6,320 bases of DNA from Ilumatobacteraceae bacterium (GTDB lineage: Bacteria > Actinomycetota > Acidimicrobiia > Acidimicrobiales > Ilumatobacteraceae): NCBI GenBank assembly GCA_019090765.1, contig JAHRVJ010000118.1, positions 1 through 6,320 of the forward strand, written 5' to 3'. Both the position numbers and the translations under genes were made by a program. Each line of letters opens with the position of its first letter. Within the stretch, counting starts at the first letter, position 1. Positions 1 to 5,543 of the stretch are shown here, in pieces. The notes beneath the pieces were generated by a model. It made no database searches. It saw only the letters and a program-made list of their open reading frames with translations, and was not told where the DNA came from.

Positions 1-238
1 ATTCAACGTACCGACGCTGCCCCTCGGCGTAGATCGTGTCGAAGGCAAGGCTCGACTTGCCCGAACCCGAAAGACCCGTAAACACGATGAGCTTGTCGCG
101 CGGCAACTCAACGTTGACATTCTTAAGGTTGTGCTCACGCGCACCACGAACGACAATTTGCGGCTCGTTCTTGCGGGCGGTGCGAGTACGGGGCTTCTTG
201 GCGGGTGCCTTTGATTCGGCGGGGGTACGGGCGGCCAT
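1..238 (-). CDS. uvrA: UvrA, excinuclease ABC subunit A (N-terminal 79 residues, partial)
   Basis: UvrA is the ABC-type ATPase that carries UvrB to DNA lesions in cytoplasmic nucleotide excision repair. Only the first 79 codons are present; the gene continues past the left edge. Residues 28-79 match the UvrA family almost without gaps: IVVRGAREHNLKNV, then PRDKLIVFTGLSGSGKSS (Walker A at 55-62, Lys61), then FDTIYAEGQRRYVE. The ATG at 238 is well fixed, because an in-frame TAG lies five codons upstream and no ATG, GTG or TTG falls before the conserved core. Residues 1-26 form an extra Ala/Pro/Lys/Arg-rich tail, about two dozen residues longer at the start than E. coli UvrA, with basic residues at 4, 10, 14, 15, 17, 19, 22 and 23. 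There is no Shine-Dalgarno; the start lies 9 bases after a -10-like hexamer, so the transcript is probably leaderless or nearly so. The gene follows uvrB and the LOG gene on the same strand. Confidence 0.97.
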   Translation of the reverse strand, partial: MAARTPAESKAPAKKPRTRTARKNEPQIVVRGAREHNLKNVNVELPRDKLIVFTGLSGSGKSSLAFDTIYAEGQRRYVE

Positions 239-247
239 TGTTCGTGG

Positions 248-276
248 AGCCTACCGCCGAACAAGTGTACTGTCCA
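248..276 (-). promoter_or_regulatory. Probable uvrA promoter (-35 TGGACA, 17-bp spacer, -10 TAGGCT)
   Basis: On the minus strand TGGACA (276-271) differs from the TTGACA consensus at one base. It is followed by exactly 17 bases and then TAGGCT (253-248), which fits the actinobacterial TANNNT pattern. The ATG of uvrA begins 9 bases after the -10, so transcription would begin within about three bases of the start codon. The spacer contains a LexA-like box, so bound LexA would block RNA polymerase. The call rests on sequence match and position only; no transcript data are available. Confidence 0.6.
258..271. promoter_or_regulatory. LexA/SOS box in the uvrA promoter
   Basis: The plus strand reads CGAACAAGTGTACT. 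The Gram-positive and actinobacterial LexA operator is CGAAC-N4-GTTCG, often with A and T flanking the central two bases. The left half-site is perfect and the right half is GTACT, giving 8 of 10 half-site bases. The site sits in the spacer between the -35 and -10 of uvrA. A second box with the same CGAACA-NN-TGTAC core lies before uvrB, which makes chance less likely. SOS control of uvrA and uvrB is well established in many bacteria; binding here is inferred. Confidence 0.6.
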
Positions 277-289
277 CGCTCTGGCGACG

Positions 290-304
290 ATCTCGCGGCG
301 AGAT
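290..304. other. Perfect inverted repeat after the LOG gene stop codon
   Basis: ATCTCGCGGCGAGAT has 7-base arms around a single central base, so as RNA it could form a 6-bp stem with a 3-base loop. It begins 2 bases past the TAA of the LOG gene and lies 13 bases upstream of the uvrA -35. There is no T-run after it in the minus direction, so it is not a standard intrinsic terminator. It could be a weak actinobacterial-type terminator, an mRNA 3'-end stabiliser or a protein site. The function is unknown. Confidence 0.35.
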
Positions 305-306
305 TG

Positions 307-1419
307 TTACCCGTCGGTGGGTTGATGCCGCAGCAGAAAGTCCATTACCCCCGGAGCAGTGTCGGCCACGCCGATTAGGTCGGCGTACGGACGGCCCTCT
401 GCGAGCCGACGCAACAGCGGCTCCGCGGGTAGATCGTGCTGCCAATGCCGGGATCCGAGAAACACCATTGGACTCACCGTCTCGAACACCGCGTAGTGGT
501 TCTGTGTCGCGTCTTGAAATACCTCTTGGGTGGTGCCCGCGGCTCCGGGGGCAAATACGACTCCACGAGTGGCGATGGCCAGTAACCCGTCTTCGCGAAT
601 CGAGTTCGCGAAGTACTTGGCAATGTGCGTAGCGAAACGGTTCGTCGGTTCATGCCCGTAAAACCAGGTCGGGACGGCGAGGCTTTCGCTGCCTTCTGGG
701 AACTTATCGAGGACCGCCTGCGAAGCAGTGAGATAGCTATCAACGTGATGAAAGTCGGGCGCCTTCGCGAGCAAGTCGAGCGCTGCCCCGAGCGCCGCAT
801 CGTCGTACGGGGCCAACCATGCGCCGAGGTTCGCCGCCTCCATTGCACCGGGGCCGCCACCGGTAGCAACGTGCCACCCGACCCGGGCCATAGAACGACC
901 GAGTTCGGCGACCGTTTCGTACATCGACTGGTCGCGCAACATTCCGTGCCCACCCATCACGGCCACCACGTCAGGATGCGACTCGAGGTGTTCACCGAGG
1001 GCGTCATCGATTGCGTGATCGTGCAACCGTTGCGCGAGCGCATCAACGATGGGCAGGTGGGGGCCTTTCGGGTGGCGCGCTGCCCATCGGTAGATCTTCG
1101 AGTCAGCGGAGTCGGCGAATGAGCCATCACACCCAGCGACCCAACCGGAAAACAATTCGTGCTGGGCATATAGGCGGGGGCGGTAAACGTCGAAAGGCAG
1201 ATCGGGAATCCGCGGAAAGGCAACAGCACCATCTGCAAAAACATGCGCAAGGGCCTCCGGTGCCAGCGAAGCCCCAAGGAACACCGCGTCGGCGCACGAC
1301 ACCGACAGCAGTAGTTCGGTATGTGCTGACAGGTCAACACCCTGAATAACTACGTTGGCCAATCCACCGATGTGGGCGACGTGGGCTTCCAACTCTTCGA
1401 CCGTCTGGATCTCGCGCAT
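307..1419 (-). CDS. LOG-family Rossmann-fold protein, predicted nucleotide 5'-monophosphate nucleosidase
   Basis: This is a 370-residue cytoplasmic protein with no signal peptide or membrane segment. The C-terminal two thirds carry the LOG/PpnN-type fold. VVAVMGGHGM (151-160) opens the Rossmann domain. ATGGGPGAMEAAN (185-197) is the GGGxGxMEAxN nucleotide-binding motif. APGAAGTTQEVFQ (290-302) occupies the place of the catalytic PGGxGTxxE motif, with Glu299 kept but the second Gly of PGG replaced by Ala. Residues 1-130 are an extra N-terminal region I cannot assign. Characterised relatives (plant LOG, E. coli PpnN) cleave the base from nucleoside 5'-monophosphates; this reaction is inferred here and the substrate is unknown. 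The start at 1419 is chosen because it lies 13 bp past the uvrB stop, with a weak GAG 7 bases before it. An ATG at 1494 would overlap uvrB by 62 bases and add an unconserved-looking 25-residue leader. The gene is probably co-transcribed with uvrB. Confidence 0.85.
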   Translation of the reverse strand: MREIQTVEELEAHVAHIGGLANVVIQGVDLSAHTELLLSVSCADAVFLGASLAPEALAHVFADGAVAFPRIPDLPFDVYRPRLYAQHELFSGWVAGCDGSFADSADSKIYRWAARHPKGPHLPIVDALAQRLHDHAIDDALGEHLESHPDVVAVMGGHGMLRDQSMYETVAELGRSMARVGWHVATGGGPGAMEAANLGAWLAPYDDAALGAALDLLAKAPDFHHVDSYLTASQAVLDKFPEGSESLAVPTWFYGHEPTNRFATHIAKYFANSIREDGLLAIATRGVVFAPGAAGTTQEVFQDATQNHYAVFETVSPMVFLGSRHWQHDLPAEPLLRRLAEGRPYADLIGVADTAPGVMDFLLRHQPTDG

Positions 1420-1432
1420 CGGAATACTCGCG

Positions 1433-3538
1433 CTATTGAGCGTCGCGCAGCTCTCGGCGAAGGTCGTTGACCTCGTCGCGAAGCTTGGCGGCATACTCGA
1501 ATTTCAGTTCGGCAGACGCTTCGTGCATCTCCGCCTCCAAGGTCTGGACCAAGCGAGCCAACTCTTGTTGCGGCAACGACTTAAGGTCGCGCTGCACCTT
1601 GTCGCGCTCGCGCTGGCGGCGCCGATCTTTGCCGGGCACCGGGGCGGTGTCGTCGGGCCGTAGCAACGACAAGATGTCGCCAACGGCCTTGCGGATTGTT
1701 TGCGGGTTGATGTCGTGCTCTTCATTGAAGGCCAGCTGCAACTTGCGGCGGCGCTGCGTTTCCATGATCGCGGCCTCCATGGACTTTGTCACGCGATCGG
1801 CGTACATCACCACTTGGCCGTCAACGTTGCGCGCCGCCCGACCCATGGTCTGAATGAGTGAAGTCCGTGAACGCAGAAAGCCCTCCTTATCAGCGTCAAG
1901 GATCGCGACTAGTGACACCTCGGGAAGGTCAAGACCCTCGCGCAGCAAGTTGATGCCAACCAACACATCGAAGTCGCCGAGGCGCAATCCGCGCAGGATT
2001 TCGATCCGCTGAATCGTGTCGATATTCGAGTGCAGATAACGAACGCGCAGGCCCTGCTCCAGCAGGTAGTCGGTGAGGTCTTCAGCCATCTTCTTGGTCA
2101 GCGTGGTGACCAATACACGGTCGCCTCGAGCAATGCGGCCATTGACCATCTCCATCAAGTCATCGATCTGGCCTTTGGTTGGCCGCACAATCACCTCAGG
2201 ATCAACAAGACCCGTCGGCCGCACGATTTGCTCAACCACCTTGCCGGAAACCCGCAACTCGTAGTCGGACGGGGTCGCCGACAGGAACACGCACTGGTTC
2301 ACCCGCTCAAGCACCTCTTCGAACGTGAGCGGCCTGTTATCGCGCGCCGAGGGCAGTCGGAAACCGTGGTCAACAAGCATGTCCTTGCGGCTGCGGTCAC
2401 CGGCAAACTGTCCGTGGAGTTGCGGAACGGCGACGTGGCTCTCGTCGACCACCAGCAAGAAGTCGTCTGCGAAGTAGTCGAGCAACGTGAATGGCGGTTC
2501 TTCGTGGACGCGGCCATCGAGATGCATGGAGTAGTTCTCGATGCCGTTGCAATAGCCAACCTCACTCATCATTTCGAGGTCGTACTGAGTTCGCATCCGC
2601 AGCCTTTGAGCCTCAAGCAGTTTGTCGTTCTCCTCGAACCACTTAAGCCGATGCTGCAGCTCGTCCTCGATCTTCACCATCGCCTTCGACAACCGCTCGG
2701 GGCCCGTGACGTAGTGTGTAGCGGGCAGCACATAGGCTCGTGGTAGTTCGCTCAACTGCTCGCCGGTGAGCGGGTCGATCGTGGTGATGCGATCAACGGT
2801 GTCGCCAAACATTTCGATCCGCAGCACTGACTCTTCGTAAGCGGGGTGAACTTCGATTGTGTCGCCACGCACGCGGAAGTTGCCGCGGCCGAGAGTCATG
2901 TCGTTGCGGTCGTATTGCATGTCAACGAGTCGCCGCAAAATATTGCGCATGTCGTAGTCGACACCAACACTGAGGTCGAGCAAGTTGCCCCGATACTCCT
3001 CGGGATTGCCCATTCCGTAAATGCACGACACTGACGCCACCACGATCACGTCTCGCCTCGTCAGCAATGCCGCTGTAGAGGAATGTCGCAGACGGTCGAT
3101 TTCGTCGTTGATCGATGAGTCTTTCTCGATGTAGGTATCGCTAGACGGAATGTAGGCCTCAGGCTGGTAGTAGTCGTAGTAGCTCACGAAGTACTCGACC
3201 CGATTGTTGGGGAAGAACTCCTTCATCTCCTGCGCAAGCTGGGCCGCCAGCGATTTGTTAGGGGCCAAGATCAACGTTGGGCGCTGAGTTTTTTCGATCG
3301 TCCAAGCAATGGTTGCCGACTTACCCGACCCGGTAATCCCGAGCAAGGTTTGGAATCGCTCGCCACCTTCGATCCCTTCCGAGAGCGCCTGGATCGCCGC
3401 TGGCTGGTCGCCCGCCGGCTCGAAATCAGACACGACGGCAAACGTTTCGTCAGCGGCCGCGGCGTAGTTGCTTGCGGGGGCATCGTGAAGGAGCATCGAT
3501 TCGGGAGTGTTCGCCGCGGGCGTGGCGGTATCGGCCAT
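1433..3538 (-). CDS. uvrB: UvrB, excinuclease ABC subunit B
   Basis: UvrB is the damage-verifying helicase-like ATPase that receives DNA from UvrA and recruits UvrC. It is 701 residues, full length for the family. Features in order: GDQP at 43-46; Walker A GITGSGKS at 67-74 (Lys73); the beta-hairpin VSYYDYYQPEAYIPSSDT at 118-135, whose tyrosines 120, 121, 123 and 124 match those that clamp DNA in E. coli UvrB; Walker B DESH at 365-368; SATP at 420-423; GINLLREGLDLPE at 528-540; QTMGRAARN at 563-571 with the two arginines. A charged linker (about 632-657) leads to the C-terminal UVR motif at about 660-697 that binds UvrC. The ATG at 3538 adds about 30 Ala/Thr-rich residues before the core. A later in-frame ATG (codon 15, at 3496) is possible, but it has no ribosome site either. 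An upstream LexA-like box suggests SOS induction. The stop is TAG and the LOG gene follows closely. Confidence 0.98.
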   Translation of the reverse strand: MADTATPAANTPESMLLHDAPASNYAAAADETFAVVSDFEPAGDQPAAIQALSEGIEGGERFQTLLGITGSGKSATIAWTIEKTQRPTLILAPNKSLAAQLAQEMKEFFPNNRVEYFVSYYDYYQPEAYIPSSDTYIEKDSSINDEIDRLRHSSTAALLTRRDVIVVASVSCIYGMGNPEEYRGNLLDLSVGVDYDMRNILRRLVDMQYDRNDMTLGRGNFRVRGDTIEVHPAYEESVLRIEMFGDTVDRITTIDPLTGEQLSELPRAYVLPATHYVTGPERLSKAMVKIEDELQHRLKWFEENDKLLEAQRLRMRTQYDLEMMSEVGYCNGIENYSMHLDGRVHEEPPFTLLDYFADDFLLVVDESHVAVPQLHGQFAGDRSRKDMLVDHGFRLPSARDNRPLTFEEVLERVNQCVFLSATPSDYELRVSGKVVEQIVRPTGLVDPEVIVRPTKGQIDDLMEMVNGRIARGDRVLVTTLTKKMAEDLTDYLLEQGLRVRYLHSNIDTIQRIEILRGLRLGDFDVLVGINLLREGLDLPEVSLVAILDADKEGFLRSRTSLIQTMGRAARNVDGQVVMYADRVTKSMEAAIMETQRRRKLQLAFNEEHDINPQTIRKAVGDILSLLRPDDTAPVPGKDRRRQRERDKVQRDLKSLPQQELARLVQTLEAEMHEASAELKFEYAAKLRDEVNDLRRELRDAQ

Positions 3539-3544
3539 TGGAAA

Positions 3545-3578
3545 ACCATACCTCGGGTACAGGTGTTCGAAGCGTCAA
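3545..3578 (-). promoter_or_regulatory. Tentative uvrB promoter region, possible -10 TATGGT
   Basis: On the minus strand TATGGT (3550-3545) ends 6 bases before the uvrB ATG and fits TANNNT, implying a leaderless start as at uvrA. The best -35-like word, TTGACG (3578-3573), is 22 bases away, which is too far for a standard promoter. Either the -35 is weak or a different -10 is used. In either case the LexA-like box falls within the promoter region. Confidence 0.35.
3555..3570. promoter_or_regulatory. LexA/SOS box in the uvrB-helicase divergent region
   Basis: Read on the minus strand the site is TCGAACACCTGTACCC. It matches the TCGAAC-N4-GTTCGA operator perfectly in the left half and as GTAC in the right. 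It sits 16 bases upstream of the uvrB ATG, next to its -10-like element, so bound LexA should repress uvrB. It is also 56 bases upstream of the helicase GTG on the other strand, so it might affect both genes. Its core CGAACA-NN-TGTAC is the same as that of the uvrA box. Binding is inferred. Confidence 0.65.
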
Positions 3579-3590
3579 CCATCAACTCTG

Positions 3591-3619
3591 TTCCTCTCCA
3601 TGCCCCCACCCTCTACAGT
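3591..3619 (+). promoter_or_regulatory. Tentative helicase promoter, -10 TACAGT
   Basis: TACAGT (3614-3619) fits TANNNT and ends 7 bases before a GTG that opens the conserved part of the helicase, consistent with a leaderless transcript. The -35 position (3591-3596, TTCCTC, 17-bp spacer) is a poor match. If translation instead begins at the ATG at 3600, this promoter cannot be the right one. Confidence 0.3.
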
Positions 3620-3626
3620 GACGTTT

Positions 3627-5543
3627 GTGGACCCGGATGCGGTGTTGGCCGACCTTGACGCCGATCAACTTGCGGCGGTAACAACCGAGTCACAACTGGT
3701 AGCGGTAATTGCTGGCGCCGGCTCAGGCAAGACGCGGGTTCTCACGCGGCGGATTGCTCACCGAATTGCAACCGGCTCAGCCGAGGCGCGACACACGTTG
3801 GCGCTGACCTTTACCCGGGAGGCAGCTGGCGAGATTCGGAAACGTCTCCATCGCCTCGGTCTACGCGAACGTGTAGAAGCAGGCACGTTCCACTCGGTAA
3901 TGCTCGGCGTCCTGAAGCAGCGATGGACAGACACCGAGCAGCGCCCGTTAACCATCGTCTCCGATCGCCGCCGAGTTGTCGGCGACGCTCTCGACTCGTC
4001 TGACCAGCGCGCCCTATCAGCGATTGTCGCCGAAATCGATTGGGCCTCCGCACGCGCGATCACCCCCGACGCCTACGCCTCAGCCGCCCGACGAGCGCAC
4101 CGCCGTCCCGGCCCAAGCATCGACCAGGTGGCCGCTTCGTACGCCGCCTACGAAAAGCTGAAGCGTCGCCGTGGGGTGATCGACTTCGACGACGTCCTAT
4201 CGCACACCATCCGCGACCTACGTCGCGACTCCGACTTCGCGGACGCGCTGCGCTGGCGATTCCGACATCTGCTGGTCGACGAAGCGCAAGACCTGAACCC
4301 CCTCCAACATCAGCTTGTCGATCTGCTGCGAGCACAGCGCGACGACCTGTTCTTGGTCGGCGACCCTGCACAAGCCATCTTCGGTTTCAACGGCGCCGAC
4401 CCAGGGCTGCTGATCGACGTCGAGACTCGATTCCCTGGCGTCGAAATTGTTCGCCTCCCGGTCAACCATCGCTGCACACCCCAAATTGTTGGCACCGGGG
4501 TTCATGTTCTCAGGGCGACCGGCCAGCCGAACCCGCTCGTATCGCACCGGGGCGACGGAGCAGCAGTTGAACTCTCAGCCGCCGACGACGAAACCGATGA
4601 AGCAGCCGTGGCCGTTAAGTACGTGCTTGGCAGCGACCCGAACCTGGTTCGCAGTGGACAGATCGCCATTCTTACACGTACCAGGAAACAACTCGCCGCC
4701 TTCGATACCGCTCTGAGCCGCGCTGGCCTTCCCGTGCGCCGCTCAGCCACTGCCGCCGGATCGCCTCTCCAAAACGCTGTCCGACAGGCCGCCGCGAACG
4801 GCTCCCCATCAAGGCTACGTGGGTGGGCTCACGACATCGTCGACGCGCCTAACCCGCCAGTGGACCCGGACGCCGATCCGGAGTGGCGCGTAGCCAACGC
4901 GGTGCTCAACTTTCTCCGAGAGAACACTCGGGGCGACGGAGCTGAATTCCGCGCCTGGGTCGCCACCACCAACCCGTTCGACGACGCCAACACCGACGGC
5001 ATCGAACTGCTCACCTTCCACGCGGCCAAGGGCAGGGAATGGAACACCGTGATTGTCACCGGCGTCGAGAGCGGGCTAATGCCGCACAAGTCGGCCACCA
5101 CTGCTGCCACCAAGGCCGAAGAAGGCCGACTCCTGTATGTGGCTGTCACTCGCGCCACTGACCGCCTCCTACTTACCAGAGCTGGGCGACGCGGCGGTTA
5201 CACCCGAACAATCAGCCCGTTCACAGCCGACCTCGATGCCGCTGAACTCACCCCGGCTGCTCCCCCGCCGCCGCGACGCCGGGCCGCGACTGACCCACTC
5301 ATAACGTCGCTTCGAGAGTGGCGCGACACATCAGCCCGCAAAGTGGGGGCGCTCCCCACCCAGTTCTGTAGTGACCGCGACCTCGCCGCAATCGCGGATC
5401 ACCGCCCAAGCACATCCGAAGAACTGGCGGAGGCGACCTCGTTCGGAATCCTCACCGCAAGTCGACTGGCCGACCAGATCTTGCCGCTCGTTGAGTCGGC
5501 AAAGAGCGTTCAGACCGAAACGTCGACGATTACCGGAGCATGA
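3627..5543 (+). CDS. uvrD2: UvrD2-like superfamily 1A DNA helicase with C-terminal HRDC domain
   Basis: This is an ATP-driven 3'-5' single-strand DNA translocase/helicase of the UvrD/PcrA family, 638 residues from this GTG. Motifs: Q motif LDADQLAAV (10-18), Walker A AGAGSGKT (29-36), Ia LTFTREAAGEIRKRL (60-74), Ib TFHS (87-90), II VDEAQD (217-222), III VGDPAQAIFGF (244-254), IV NHRCTPQIV (280-288), V LLTFHAAKGREWN (461-473), VI EEGRLLYVAVTRATDR (498-513). Residues about 556-624 resemble an HRDC domain. The linear match to mycobacterial UvrD2, including the EIDWA...Y.AYEKLK stretch, supports that subfamily. Unlike mycobacterial UvrD2, no tetracysteine motif precedes the HRDC; a proline/arginine-rich linker (545-552) stands there. 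Only about 170 residues separate motifs IV and V, so subdomain 2B is reduced. GTG 3627 is chosen for the TACAGT element 7 bases upstream; ATG 3600 (647 residues) and GTG 3618 are alternatives, and none has a Shine-Dalgarno. The gene is divergent from uvrB and its end overlaps the exonuclease III gene by 34 bp. Confidence 0.9.
   Translation: MDPDAVLADLDADQLAAVTTESQLVAVIAGAGSGKTRVLTRRIAHRIATGSAEARHTLALTFTREAAGEIRKRLHRLGLRERVEAGTFHSVMLGVLKQRWTDTEQRPLTIVSDRRRVVGDALDSSDQRALSAIVAEIDWASARAITPDAYASAARRAHRRPGPSIDQVAASYAAYEKLKRRRGVIDFDDVLSHTIRDLRRDSDFADALRWRFRHLLVDEAQDLNPLQHQLVDLLRAQRDDLFLVGDPAQAIFGFNGADPGLLIDVETRFPGVEIVRLPVNHRCTPQIVGTGVHVLRATGQPNPLVSHRGDGAAVELSAADDETDEAAVAVKYVLGSDPNLVRSGQIAILTRTRKQLAAFDTALSRAGLPVRRSATAAGSPLQNAVRQAAANGSPSRLRGWAHDIVDAPNPPVDPDADPEWRVANAVLNFLRENTRGDGAEFRAWVATTNPFDDANTDGIELLTFHAAKGREWNTVIVTGVESGLMPHKSATTAATKAEEGRLLYVAVTRATDRLLLTRAGRRGGYTRTISPFTADLDAAELTPAAPPPPRRRAATDPLITSLREWRDTSARKVGALPTQFCSDRDLAAIADHRPSTSEELAEATSFGILTASRLADQILPLVESAKSVQTETSTITGA

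Noticed and set aside
36..632. A 198-codon plus-strand open frame across the uvrA start, the intergenic gap and the LOG gene
   Set aside because: It is antisense to two real genes and to the uvrA promoter, Arg/Ser-rich, and has no family features.
1420..1494. Longer LOG start (ATG at 1494)
   Set aside because: It would overlap uvrB by 62 bases and add a leader rich in Ser/Thr/Ala unlike a folded N-terminus; the ATG at 1419 sits just after the uvrB stop and suits translational coupling.
2030..2746. A 238-codon open frame on the plus strand inside uvrB
   Set aside because: It is antisense to the strongly conserved motor core of UvrB, shows no recognisable domain, and is the kind of long chance frame expected in G+C-rich DNA.
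3573..3578. TTGACG as the -35 of uvrB paired with TATGGT
   Set aside because: The 22-bp spacing is too long for a standard promoter, and no good -10 lies at 17-18 bp from it; kept only as a tentative region.
3507..3626. Longer helicase start (ATG at 3507)
   Set aside because: It would overlap the uvrB start and run through the LexA-like box and the uvrB promoter; the conserved helicase sequence starts only at about 3654.
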